DNA from: Treponema primitia ZAS-2
GTDB taxonomy: Bacteria > Spirochaetota > Spirochaetia > Treponematales > Breznakiellaceae
Length of the DNA: 64,000 nucleotides
Assembly (NCBI RefSeq): GCF_000214375.1
Contig: NC_015578.1
Span: forward strand, 3,410,001 to 3,474,000
Direction of reading: 5' to 3'
Part shown: in pieces, positions 8,736 through 17,691 of the stretch
Layout: the number at the start of each line of letters is the position of its first letter
Numbering within the stretch: the stretch's first letter is position 1
Notes under the pieces: model-generated
Told to the model about the DNA's origin: nothing
The model's input: only the letters and a program-made list of their open reading frames with translations
Database searches by the model: none
Made by a program: the position numbers and the translations under genes

Positions 8736-10652
8736 ATGGACATGGGAATTGTAAAAAAAATTCAGGAATCGATTTGTAGTACCGGGCAAGTTCATATTAT
8801 AATGGGCCCAACAAATCAGAGGCAATTTTTAGATGCCTGCGCCTATAAACATACGTCAAAGGGTCTGGTGAAATACCAAGCTTTTAGTAACGATGTTTTT
8901 GAATTTCTCTACGCAAACGGAATTACTAATACTGCTGAACAAAAAGAGTATCTCAAGAGAATCAAACTTAATCTGTGCCTAGGCCCTGAGGAAATAAATA
9001 AGGACGCAGATCACCTAATTGTCACTAAAGAAGGGCAGTGTCTCGATATGATCGAATTAGCCCGGATAATCAAAGACGGCCAAGACACTGACAAAGAATC
9101 ACTTCGGTGGCTCAAGCCAATTACCGAATATGAAAAAAACAACCTCATCCAGCGAATGGGGGCAAATTACACTTCGAATTTCAACGATGGAAAGATAGTT
9201 CTTCAAAACTATTTAAAACTGGTTCTGTATGATTCCTCTGACGGAATGGTTGACTGGGTCATAAAGTTTTTTGCCCGATTGGTTTATGACAGAAACCATA
9301 GAAAGGAATTCGTTCGGCTCATTGGCGAAAAGAATTCTGGAAAAACTGCGATAGGAAACTTTTTATATAATCTTTTAGGAACCTATGCGGGTATTTTAAC
9401 TGATAAAGTTTTTTATGGTACTGATTCTGATACGTCAAACAAAGAACTTTTCGCTTTACAATATCACAAGGTACTGATGCATACCGAGTCCAATGCCACT
9501 AAACGGGCAAAGAATATTGACACTACGCAAATTAAGAGAATAACAGGGAATTCTCTGATAAAGTACAAGGACTGTGTTTTTTCACTACAAGTGAAGATAT
9601 TGGATGAAGGTAATGGCTTCCCTGAGTACGATGCGGACGCCGCATTCAATGAACGGGCGTATTTTATCCTATTTCGAAAGAATACAGACGTACCCAGTTA
9701 CGTCATTGATGGAGTAATTGAAGACCTCAAGACCCATAAAGATTCCATATTTTCGTATCTTCTTCATCTAAGTGCGGAAGACTTTGATAAGGAAATACTA
9801 CGGCCAGAGAGCATGAAACTTGTCCAACAATGGGTTCAATACTACAAAGATCCTGTGAAAGCTTTCTATGAGAATGCCTGTATTCGAAATCAGGCAATTA
9901 GCACTCCTGCAATAGTTGCATATCGCTTATTCCAAGAATGGGTGAGGTTATATTTAAGGCCGCATGGTGCAGATATCCCGATTCTGAAAGAAACGACCAT
10001 TCCTATTCCATCAGAGATTATATTCAATCGTAAAATGACGACACTTCATGGTTCCTTTATACCTCATCGTAACAGAGGTGCTGTATTTCAATTGCTAGAA
10101 ATCAAATGCGAAAAGAATTATTGGGGAGACTATCTGGAAGCTAAGCGGGATGGCCTTGATTTTATAGCCCGCCAGAACGTACTGGAAACTCTCGCGGATG
10201 CGAAAGGGAAGATGGAGACTGTGGACCAAGCGGAGAAAAGCGATGCAAAGGTCACTGAAAAAATTGCTGAAGTACAAAAGGATATCCAGGAACTTGCCAC
10301 TGAGAAGCCTCAAAACATGGTTGAATCTCTACTGCAAAACAACAGTATCAAGGACAATAGCTCGATCATTATTTTCAATCAATATTTAGAAGCTATGTTT
10401 TATGCCCAGTTATGCAGGCAAGATTCTCTCACCAACTGCCCGCAGAATTCATTGCTCTCTTCGGCTGCATCCATTCCGCCTCATCAGAAGTCACTTGTTG
10501 CAGAGGTTTTTGAGCCCCTGCAATCAAATCCAGAGCCTGAATATCATGTTACCAAGCCCGGACCTTATGCTGATTTTGGCCCCATTGAATACGGTCCAGA
10601 TGGGTTGATGTTCGACAATTCTACTGGTATATGGACCAAAATAGAAGAATAA
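8736..10652 (+). CDS. SF3-type helicase, phage/plasmid replication protein
   Basis: The 638-residue protein carries a superfamily 3 helicase core of the kind found at the C-terminus of D5-like phage primases: Walker A GEKNSGKTAIGNFLYNLLG (about residues 197-215), a Walker B-like KVLMHTESN, then IDTTQIKRITGNSLIKYKDC and AAFNERAYFILF, matching the sensor and arginine-finger region. No CnxCP zinc ribbon or clear primase domain is visible in the N-terminal 150 residues, so priming may be supplied elsewhere. The C-terminal 200 residues contain a charged coiled-coil region (about 490-530). AAGGAGG precedes the ATG. It is the best candidate for the replication protein of the element's free form. Confidence 0.75.
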   Translation: MDMGIVKKIQESICSTGQVHIIMGPTNQRQFLDACAYKHTSKGLVKYQAFSNDVFEFLYANGITNTAEQKEYLKRIKLNLCLGPEEINKDADHLIVTKEGQCLDMIELARIIKDGQDTDKESLRWLKPITEYEKNNLIQRMGANYTSNFNDGKIVLQNYLKLVLYDSSDGMVDWVIKFFARLVYDRNHRKEFVRLIGEKNSGKTAIGNFLYNLLGTYAGILTDKVFYGTDSDTSNKELFALQYHKVLMHTESNATKRAKNIDTTQIKRITGNSLIKYKDCVFSLQVKILDEGNGFPEYDADAAFNERAYFILFRKNTDVPSYVIDGVIEDLKTHKDSIFSYLLHLSAEDFDKEILRPESMKLVQQWVQYYKDPVKAFYENACIRNQAISTPAIVAYRLFQEWVRLYLRPHGADIPILKETTIPIPSEIIFNRKMTTLHGSFIPHRNRGAVFQLLEIKCEKNYWGDYLEAKRDGLDFIARQNVLETLADAKGKMETVDQAEKSDAKVTEKIAEVQKDIQELATEKPQNMVESLLQNNSIKDNSSIIIFNQYLEAMFYAQLCRQDSLTNCPQNSLLSSAASIPPHQKSLVAEVFEPLQSNPEPEYHVTKPGPYADFGPIEYGPDGLMFDNSTGIWTKIEE

Positions 10653-10696
10653 AAGTATTCCAGACGACATTGTAAGGTTGTATAATAGCGTCAAGG

Positions 10697-10720
10697 GCTA
10701 CTCGAAAGGGTAGCTTTTTT
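10697..10720 (+). terminator. Terminator after the helicase gene
   Basis: GCTAC-TCGAAAGG-GTAGC is followed by a run of six T, 45 bp after the stop codon at 10652. Confidence 0.75.
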
Positions 10721-10753
10721 ATAAAAAAATATACAGGATTGTAAAATTATTCA

Positions 10754-10790
10754 AAAATCGTCACTTTTTGAGTCTAAAAGTGACGATTTT
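10754..10790. terminator. Strong bidirectional hairpin between convergent genes
   Basis: AAAATCGTCACTTTT (10754-10768) pairs perfectly with AAAAGTGACGATTTT (10776-10790) around a 7-base loop. The A-run and T-run on either side fit a terminator that works in both directions. Confidence 0.7.
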
Positions 10791-11166
10791 CGTCAATTTA
10801 AATAAGGTCTTCTAATTACGGATGTCATTTGCTGCATATCACTGGAATCTTGTTCGTATTTTCAGACATTTCCACCTTTATCTTGGAATCATCACGGCCT
10901 ACGTATATAAAGATAGCCCACCTTTCCGCACTAAGTAAAATACGGATAAGATTATGATAAATCGAAAGGAAGGGAAACATTTGGGATACCTATTTTTTAT
11001 GCATACTTAATATGAAACCGCAGTTACCGATGATTTCCTGCTCTAGGCAGCTCATGTAGAGAACGCAATACTCCTAGACCATTTTTGATGAATAAGAAAA
11101 GCATTCAAAATCCCATAGAATATTCTCTCAATGGCGACCTCTTAGTATAGTATATGTTCTTATTTA
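10791..11166. other. Non-coding stretch between convergent genes
   Basis: About 375 AT-rich bases hold no supported gene. I saw no iterons or further strong hairpins. It may be the trailer of the leftward gene that ends at 11167. Confidence 0.4.
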
Positions 11167-12387
11167 TCAATGACAATCAAGAATAGCGTCGGTGGTGATA
11201 GGTGCTAACTTGTTATTATAACAATCTGTATCGATAAATGTGGTAAAATTCACATTACTATGGTTGGCTTTTGGTACCATTTTGTTATTTTCACTACTGT
11301 CATCATTGTTCATCACATCTATATCATGTTTGATGCGGGAGAGTCGAGAACCGAGTGTATTGTGAGTGCTGCGAGCATCTTGCATGCTGTGGTGTTTGAT
11401 AATCGTGTCATCATTATCAAGTAACGAAATGAGATATCCATAACTTGAAACGATTTGATTATAACTTATACGTGTACTACCATCGTTTTTGAATTTCAAC
11501 AAGTCCTTTCCGGTATACCTTAGCTTTTCTTCCTTAGCTCCGTTGTAGATAGAACTAAAAACCGGATGAGTACTGGCATTCGTATCAACGAGAACGACAT
11601 TTAAGAAGTACTTGTAATAAAGTATGCTTAAAAGAGGTGTGAACCTTTGGATAATTTCCTTGTAAGTGCCATCAATATTATCAATGGCCAAGTATTTTGA
11701 ATTGCCCCGTGTGAGACGAAACTCGATTCTGCCTTGGTAAGGGCTGCTGTCGATTAGGCTGTGTTTAGTTTGATTATAAGCCTTATCTTTTTCTGCTGTA
11801 TTGTAGTAATCAATCGATGATTTGCGAAAATGAGGAGTGAAATCGGGCGAATATATCGTATTGAAATACTGTTTTAATACCCTTGTATCCTTATTTGTTT
11901 TTCGAAAATCCAAGTAAGTTCGTTTGCCACTTCCGGTTCCTACATCAAATACGATTGCATTATTAGATAATGATATTGATTCTAATGACATATCGAAGAA
12001 AAACTCAACTTCACTAATGCCGATTATAAATTGACGTATATTCCTAAAGATGAAGTCCTCTGTTATCTCAAAATCTTTGTCTTGTGAAATATATTTGTCC
12101 CATGTTTCGATATAGGCATTTCTGTTTATAATAATCCCTCCCTTTTTTATTCGACTGTAAAGGGCATGAGCTACGTTTTGCAATATGTTTGGTGAATGGA
12201 ATAATTCTTCTGCCTGTATATCAATATAGGTGAAGTTATTAAATCTATTTCTGATTCTTCTGATTGAAATTTTTCTGTTTGACATAAAGAATTTACTTGC
12301 ATCATAGCAATCATCAAGACATGGATGCATGATGACCGTTATTTTATCAATCCCCTCTAGAACCTGCTCGCCGTTTATAAAAACCAT
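11167..12387 (-). CDS. Uncharacterised protein, weakly like plasmid/phage replication-initiation factors
   Basis: The 406-residue protein has no motif I can name with confidence. The central part (DKAYNQTKHSLIDSSPYQGR followed by IEFRLTRGNSKYL) resembles the region of Rep_trans-type initiation factors where a Tyr-Asn-Lys/Thr stretch precedes an R-I-E-x-R-L strand. A Ser/Asp/Asn-rich tail follows residue 360. AGGAG lies at the right distance from its ATG. It is transcribed towards the helicase gene and divergent from the HTH gene at 12537. Its AT-rich codon use matches the left module. The replication link is inference; it may be something else. Confidence 0.5.
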   Translation of the reverse strand: MVFINGEQVLEGIDKITVIMHPCLDDCYDASKFFMSNRKISIRRIRNRFNNFTYIDIQAEELFHSPNILQNVAHALYSRIKKGGIIINRNAYIETWDKYISQDKDFEITEDFIFRNIRQFIIGISEVEFFFDMSLESISLSNNAIVFDVGTGSGKRTYLDFRKTNKDTRVLKQYFNTIYSPDFTPHFRKSSIDYYNTAEKDKAYNQTKHSLIDSSPYQGRIEFRLTRGNSKYLAIDNIDGTYKEIIQRFTPLLSILYYKYFLNVVLVDTNASTHPVFSSIYNGAKEEKLRYTGKDLLKFKNDGSTRISYNQIVSSYGYLISLLDNDDTIIKHHSMQDARSTHNTLGSRLSRIKHDIDVMNNDDSSENNKMVPKANHSNVNFTTFIDTDCYNNKLAPITTDAILDCH

Positions 12388-12536
12388 AATCTTACTCCTA
12401 TTTTCAATTTTGTTGTTGGCTATTATTAGTTTCTATTCTTATGTTACGATAGCTGCTTGCTAGTATGATTCACTTTTATGTACGAACATTATTATAGATA
12501 TAGTCTAAGTAATTAGTAATTGAATGAGGAGAAAAT

Positions 12537-12725
12537 TTGGATACAACTTTGACCATTACGGATGTTGCTGAAAAATTGCAACTATCACTATCGACCGTAT
12601 ATAAGTTTGCGGAAGAAGGAACACTACCGGCATTAAAAGTCGGAAAACAATGGCGATTTACAGAGGAAGATATAAAACAATATCTTCAATCCTGTAAAAT
12701 GACCAATGTAATTAAAGAGGAGTAA
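12537..12725 (+). CDS. Excisionase-family helix-turn-helix protein (TTG start)
   Basis: The 62-residue protein is a typical excisionase/DNA-binding HTH: TLTITDVAEKLQLSLSTVYK, then LPALKVGKQWRFTEEDIKQY. The start is TTG at 12537, supported by GAGGAG six bases upstream. It is the second protein of this kind in the element and lies four bases before the next gene, so the two form an operon. It may control excision or the divergent gene at 11167-12387. Confidence 0.75.
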   Translation: MDTTLTITDVAEKLQLSLSTVYKFAEEGTLPALKVGKQWRFTEEDIKQYLQSCKMTNVIKEE

Positions 12726-12729
12726 TGTT

Positions 12730-13263
12730 ATGAAAACTAAAGAGAAAGTTATAAATAACCAACATGAATTGCAGAAATCAGTCTCTGCGGTAGCAGATGT
12801 GCTTAAAGACGTACCAGCTCAGCCAAAGGAAAAGACCATTTCGTCGCCAAAGCCTGTAACGCCAAAAGCCAAAAAAGAAACCATCAAACAACCTGCACCT
12901 GATCCAGCGCAAGTTGAGAAAAAGCCATCTTTGCTGAGAGTCCAAGCAGAACCAGACCTGATTATCAGGCCAAAACCAGTTAATGTTCATTGCGGAGTCC
13001 CCGCGCTGTCAAGGATGGTGATTGAGGATTTTGATAAAAACCCAAAGGGAGGCGACTTGTTCGCCTTTATCGATAGATGGCATAAAACAATTCAGGTATT
13101 GCAACAAACAGACTCTGGGTCGTGTTTGATAAAGAAAAGGCAAGATAATGCGATGGAATGGCCGAGCCTACCCGGAGATGCGAATGCCCCAGTAGTACTC
13201 AAAGGAATTGCAAAAGATAAGTTTCTTCAACAAATTGGGCTACCAAAAGGCTTGTCCCAATAA
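12730..13263 (+). CDS. IS66 Orf2 (TnpB)-like domain behind a Pro/Lys-rich N-terminus
   Basis: Residues 1-85 are low-complexity and rich in Pro, Lys and Val (PKEKTISSPKPVTPKAKKET), probably disordered. Residues 90-170 resemble IS66 Orf2/TnpB proteins: a basic-residue start, then GGDLFAFIDRWHKTIQVL, SGSCLIKKRQDN and MEWPS, matching the family pattern G-x-L-F-x-F, K-x-L, G-x-x-L-x-x-K-R and W-P. No IS66 transposase or Orf1 lies nearby and no insertion-sequence ends were found. The gene therefore looks like a separate element protein built on this domain rather than a live insertion sequence. Confidence 0.55.
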   Translation: MKTKEKVINNQHELQKSVSAVADVLKDVPAQPKEKTISSPKPVTPKAKKETIKQPAPDPAQVEKKPSLLRVQAEPDLIIRPKPVNVHCGVPALSRMVIEDFDKNPKGGDLFAFIDRWHKTIQVLQQTDSGSCLIKKRQDNAMEWPSLPGDANAPVVLKGIAKDKFLQQIGLPKGLSQ

Positions 13264-13272
13264 AAACTTCTG

Positions 13273-13353
13273 TCATCATCATCATCGGTCTATATATATC
13301 CTATACAGGCTAAAATGCCTATTTTTGGTATATATCCTCAATGATGATGATGA
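13273..13353. repeat. Inverted repeat of TCA/TGA triplets
   Basis: TCATCATCATCAT (13273-13285) pairs with ATGATGATGATGA (13341-13353). The region between has two copies of TATATATCCT-like sequence. It lies just after the IS66-like gene and could end its transcript. Confidence 0.5.
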
Positions 13354-13522
13354 AGGAAATTCAGATATCTGCCAGACATGGAATAACAATTAGTGGCAAT
13401 TTTTTCTCTTATAGCTTGTGATACCGGGACTAGTAGCTCTCCCAAGCGCGGCTTAACTACCCCTACCAAGTTTGAAGGGAATCGAAGATGAAAACACCAG
13501 CCTAGTTTTTTAGGGAAATGTT

Positions 13523-13699
13523 ATGGCAATCAATTGGATTGGAATCGTAATGGCAAAAGCCTCATTTACCTTTACAAATAAAACAATAACAATTACTGAA
13601 TTAGTAATACCTGAAACCATTGGCAAGAAAGAAACAGTTCCCTATACGCTTTCCGGAAACCAGCTGATTCTTGACGGCGATACATGCGCAAATCAGTGA
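13523..13699 (+). CDS. Short ORF, probable tail of a secreted beta-strand protein
   Basis: The 58-residue frame reads MAINWIGIVMAKASFTFTNK, then a part ending PYTLSGNQLILDGDTCANQ. The alternating beta-strand pattern with Y-T-L-S-G-N-x-L resembles the C-terminal strands of small spirochaetal lipocalin-like lipoproteins. There is no signal peptide or lipobox, so it is probably a remnant. Ribosome site sequence (AGGGAAATGTT) before the ATG is only fair. It converges on the DUF2971 gene. Confidence 0.4.
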   Translation: MAINWIGIVMAKASFTFTNKTITITELVIPETIGKKETVPYTLSGNQLILDGDTCANQ

Positions 13700-13708
13700 A
13701 TTAGTTCC

Positions 13709-13754
13709 GGAAAAGCGCTAGGTACCTTCCCTAAACGGTCCCTGGCGCTTTTCC
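13709..13754. terminator. Inverted repeat between convergent genes
   Basis: GGAAAAGCGC (13709-13718) pairs with GCGCTTTTCC (13745-13754). The right arm overlaps the end of the DUF2971 gene. Confidence 0.4.
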
Positions 13755-14570
13755 AGGCGTTGCTCCCGTACTGCCCCAACCGGGAGACTGTGGGATGGGC
13801 TCAATATCATAGGAATCCAATTTCTGGCGCATATTAAAATATTCAATACCGGGAACAATATCCATCAGGTGCATCCAATTTATGGTTAACATTCTCAAGC
13901 CGAAATAAAATTTAACAGGTTTGCAATGAATAAAACAGCGTTTTGGAGCTTTATAAAAACGCAAAGACCTCAGCCAGAAGTAATACGGAATACCTATGCC
14001 GCTTTTCTGCCTCGCTTCATAATCAAGGCGCTCAAGCTCATCAAACTCTTTCCTATCAATTTCCTCCGGGGTTATTTTAAGGACAGCACGCCATTCCTTC
14101 TCGTAGTCCCAATGGCTTGATTTTGTGAGCAACACAGTCTTTACATCCGTATCGGTAACGCCAGATACGACTGGCATGGCAGTCGCATAAGCAACTTGTT
14201 CTAAAAACGAAATGCTTGCTTCGATTTCACTTTTCTTGTAGGCAACACAAAAACCTTGATGGGAATTGGTGTAATGGGACCACATAAGGGGATTGTCATA
14301 GGTTTCGGTAAAACAACCTATCCTATAGTTATGGTTGATTTCAGACATCAGTTCGCTATGGCGTATAAAGGGCGGCGGCGTGGGCCTACCATGTATGGTA
14401 GCGGGAACCGCAACGCCTGGTACATATTTTCCAAAGCCCTCGAAGGGGTCATTGAAATAGCTCACATCATTCAAACAGAGTTCATTTTTACCTATATTAT
14501 CAAAGGCATGCTGAGAATTTGAATAATATTTATACAGTAAATCATCACTCCCAATCGGCGTTGCTGGCAT
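13731..14570 (-). CDS. DUF2971 domain protein
   Basis: The 279-residue protein has the DUF2971 layout: LLYKYYSNSQHAFDNIGKNE near the start, LCLNDVSYFNDPFEG, then RIGCFTETYDNPLMWSHYTN, GFCVAYKKSEI and KSSHWDYEKEWRAVLKI. The conserved F-N-D-P-F, S-H-Y and E-W-R motifs are all there. The function of the family is not settled; members are frequent in accessory and defence regions. AAGGAG precedes the ATG. It is a single gene, convergent with the short frame at 13523 and separated from the polymerase gene by 172 bp on the other side. Confidence 0.8.
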   Translation of the reverse strand: MPATPIGSDDLLYKYYSNSQHAFDNIGKNELCLNDVSYFNDPFEGFGKYVPGVAVPATIHGRPTPPPFIRHSELMSEINHNYRIGCFTETYDNPLMWSHYTNSHQGFCVAYKKSEIEASISFLEQVAYATAMPVVSGVTDTDVKTVLLTKSSHWDYEKEWRAVLKITPEEIDRKEFDELERLDYEARQKSGIGIPYYFWLRSLRFYKAPKRCFIHCKPVKFYFGLRMLTINWMHLMDIVPGIEYFNMRQKLDSYDIEPIPQSPGWGSTGATPGKAPGTV

Positions 14571-14742
14571 ATTTTACTCCTTGTTTAAATCGCCAAAGTT
14601 ATATTCTACACCTAGTATACTTTTTTTCATCGGCCTAAAAAAGGTGCTTGGACAAAAAAAATTTTGGTTATTTATTTATAAAGATGAAATATATGAAATT
14701 ATTATCAGTGTTTGGTAAAGCCTTGTAATACAATCCATACAA

Positions 14743-17691
14743 CTATACCCCCACCACCCGCCCCACCTCCACCGAAACCGCCCCGTTATCCTCACACACC
14801 CTTCCATACACCAGCAGCGGCGCCTGGTCAAACAGCAGCCGCCCATACCGCTCATACACCCCAGGAAAAATCACCGTCTCATACAGCGCCGTCTCATCCT
14901 CAAAGGTCAGAAAGCTCATAGTAAGCCCGTCCTTAGTCCAGACCTCCTTCTGGGTAACAGGCCACCCCAGAAGGCACACAGACTGCCCAATATATTCCCC
15001 AACATACCGCCCCTTAACCCGCCGCAATCCTCTAATCTTATCCTTCCACAGCGCCAGCGGATGCAGCCCCCGCAGAAACCCCAGCGCCCGGTATTCCTCC
15101 CATAACTCCTCATCACCCGTTTTCTGCTTCACCGGAGCCGTAGCCAGTACAGCCCCCCCGCCAGTCCGGTAAACCGGGGTAACCTCCGCAGCAAATAATT
15201 CATCCTGCCCCTTACGGCTCGCCCCGGTATGTGCCTTCAACAATTCCCGCGCCTGCAACGCCCTGGGCAAGCCCCCGGCAATGCCGTCAAACACCCCCGC
15301 AGGGCAGAGCGCGATCACATCATCCCGCCCCAGCCGTACCCGCCGCAGGAAATCTGACAGCGACCGGAACTCCCCGCCCTTTTCCCGCTCAGCAACAATC
15401 GCCGCCCCCCCGGAAGCAGACAGCCCCTTAACCGCCATCAGCCCCACAACAACCCGCTTCCCCATGCCGTAGTACCGCCAGCGGCTGGCATTCACATCAG
15501 GCCCCTCCACAGCCAGCCCCATCCTCCGGCACTCGGCAATATACGCATGGGGCCTATAATAACCACCTTGGTTACTCAGCACCGCCGCCATAAACTCACC
15601 CGGATGGTGAACCCGCAGATACGCCGACTGAAACGACACCATAGCATAGGAAGCCGAATGGGGCTTACAAAAACTATACCCGTCAAAAGACAGCATCATT
15701 TCCCAAATCTTTTGTATCACCTCATCAGCAACACCGTTCTTCCTGCACCCTTCAAAAAACTGCTTTTCATAAACAGCCAGCTTAACCCCCGCTTTCTTGG
15801 CAATAACCTTCCGCAGTTTATCCGCCTCAACTTCGTCAAACCCCGCCAGGGCAACCGCAGTTTTACTCACATCTTCCTGATAACACAGAATCCCGTAGGT
15901 CTCATCCAGGATATACGCCAGCCGTGGATGAAGGGGCGCCCATTCCCCGCCCTTGAGCCGCCTGACATATTCGTTAATAAACTTATTCGCCGCAGGCCGG
16001 ATAATAGACGAATGGATTACAATATGGGAAAAATCCCCAGCCCCGGTCTTTTTCTGCAACTGCCGCATAGCCGGGGACTCGATATAAAACACCCCCATGG
16101 AATCCCCCCGTGCCAGAGCCGCAACAGTAGCCCCATCCTCAACAGGCCGCCATGTATCCCGGTCAATGGCAATGCCCTGTTCCCCCAGATTTGCCAAGGC
16201 ATCCCGGATAACCGCCAAAGACCTATTCCCCAGCAAATCAATCTTCACAAACCCCGCGCTTTCGGTCCCGTCCTTTTCCCAGCTTAAAAGGGGGTATCCA
16301 TCCAGAGAACTTTCAATCGGCACATATTTATCTATCCGCTCAGGCGTAATCACCAGCCCCCCGCAGTGCATAGACAGCCCACGGGGCAGCCCTTCAATTT
16401 TTTTCGCAATGTCAAGAATTTCCAACCAGAGCGGATCACTCACACCCGATTTATCCCCAAAGTGAAACAACTGTTTTTCAATTTGCGAAATCTCAGCATC
16501 CCCAAACCCATAGGCCTTTGCCGCTTCACGAAACGCCGACCGGGGCCTGAACATATTATGGTTTGCCACCCGTGCGCAGTGTTCAGGGCCAAACCGCTCT
16601 ATCACCCGCTTAATCAGATCGTCCCGTTCATCCCAGGCAAAGTCCACATCAATATCAGGCGGGTCAGGCCGCGCCGGATTCAGAAACCGCTCAAAATACA
16701 GCTTGTGCGCCAGGGGATCAACATTGGTAATCCCCAGGGAATAGGACACAATAGACGCCGCCCCCGATCCCCGACCACAGGTCCGGGAAGCCATGCGGAC
16801 AATATCATCCATCACGAGGAAATAGGGCGCAAACCCCTTGCTGTTGATAATTCCCAATTCATACTCAATCCGCCCCAGCTCAGCGTCCCCCAGTTCCCCA
16901 TACCGGGCCGCCGCCCCTTCCAGTACCCGGCTATACAATTCCTCCCCAGGCGATAGTTCCGTTGCGTATCCGGGAAAAATCCAATCTTCAAATAGTTCAT
17001 GGTAAACACAAGCAGCACTAATCTCCTTCGTCCCCTTCACTGCCTCAGGCCATGACCGCAGGCGCCCCTCCAGGGCCGCATCAGAAAGGAGCAAATGGCT
17101 GTCTTTTTTTACCGCGTCCCCTTCGCCCAAATTACCCACCGTTTTACCCAGGCCAATAGCCCGTAAAGCCCGGTGAACCGGGTAATCCTCTTTTTCCAAA
17201 AACAGTGCAGTATCCAGAAAGGCCAGGGGTATACCAAGCCTGCGGCTGGGGCCAATGGCCCCAAGGGAATCAGGCGTTATTGCCCCATACAAAGCGTTAG
17301 CCCGGCCCGCCAAAGCTTCCAAAATAATTTCATCAGATGAAGCCAGAATAAGCCCGGCAGAATTTTGCCGCAGCAATGATACGGGCTTGTAATTTTCCGT
17401 ATCCCGGTTTCTCATGGTCAGCAGTTCGCAGAGCCGGGAATACCCCCGCCGATCCCGGACAAAGCAATACACCAGCCCCTTATCAGGTACAGTCAGGCAA
17501 GCGCCGATAATAGGGCGCACTCCCATTTCCTTAGACTTTTCCAGAATAACCGGAAGCCCGTACAGATTATCCCGGTCAGTAAAACTAATAGTATCAATAC
17601 CCAGAGCCTTGACCGCTTGTATCAAATCCTCCGGCCTCCGCACCCCATAGAGCAAAGAGTAAGCCGAACAAAGCCCCAGGCGTTCAAGCAT
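14743..17691 (-). CDS. dnaE2: DnaE-type DNA polymerase III alpha subunit, error-prone (ImuC/DnaE2-like)
   Basis: The 982-residue protein is a C-family polymerase shorter than replicative DnaE (about 1,150). The catalytic Asp residues are kept in PDPPDIDVDFAWDERDDLI and FVKIDLLGNRSLAVI; GRGSGAASIVSYSLGITNVD and YQEDVSKTAVALAGF are also typical. The N-terminal PHP domain (LGLCSAYSLLYGV) lacks the metal-binding His residues usual in L-H-x-H-S, so it has probably no proofreading activity. The OB-fold C-terminus is present (VCLLGWPVTQKEVWTKDG). Its start overlaps the ImuB-like gene by 8 bp. Together with that gene it matches the ImuB-DnaE2 translesion cassettes, in which this subunit makes the bypass. 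It could instead be a general repair polymerase. Confidence 0.82.
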   Translation of the reverse strand: MLERLGLCSAYSLLYGVRRPEDLIQAVKALGIDTISFTDRDNLYGLPVILEKSKEMGVRPIIGACLTVPDKGLVYCFVRDRRGYSRLCELLTMRNRDTENYKPVSLLRQNSAGLILASSDEIILEALAGRANALYGAITPDSLGAIGPSRRLGIPLAFLDTALFLEKEDYPVHRALRAIGLGKTVGNLGEGDAVKKDSHLLLSDAALEGRLRSWPEAVKGTKEISAACVYHELFEDWIFPGYATELSPGEELYSRVLEGAAARYGELGDAELGRIEYELGIINSKGFAPYFLVMDDIVRMASRTCGRGSGAASIVSYSLGITNVDPLAHKLYFERFLNPARPDPPDIDVDFAWDERDDLIKRVIERFGPEHCARVANHNMFRPRSAFREAAKAYGFGDAEISQIEKQLFHFGDKSGVSDPLWLEILDIAKKIEGLPRGLSMHCGGLVITPERIDKYVPIESSLDGYPLLSWEKDGTESAGFVKIDLLGNRSLAVIRDALANLGEQGIAIDRDTWRPVEDGATVAALARGDSMGVFYIESPAMRQLQKKTGAGDFSHIVIHSSIIRPAANKFINEYVRRLKGGEWAPLHPRLAYILDETYGILCYQEDVSKTAVALAGFDEVEADKLRKVIAKKAGVKLAVYEKQFFEGCRKNGVADEVIQKIWEMMLSFDGYSFCKPHSASYAMVSFQSAYLRVHHPGEFMAAVLSNQGGYYRPHAYIAECRRMGLAVEGPDVNASRWRYYGMGKRVVVGLMAVKGLSASGGAAIVAEREKGGEFRSLSDFLRRVRLGRDDVIALCPAGVFDGIAGGLPRALQARELLKAHTGASRKGQDELFAAEVTPVYRTGGGAVLATAPVKQKTGDEELWEEYRALGFLRGLHPLALWKDKIRGLRRVKGRYVGEYIGQSVCLLGWPVTQKEVWTKDGLTMSFLTFEDETALYETVIFPGVYERYGRLLFDQAPLLVYGRVCEDNGAVSVEVGRVVGV

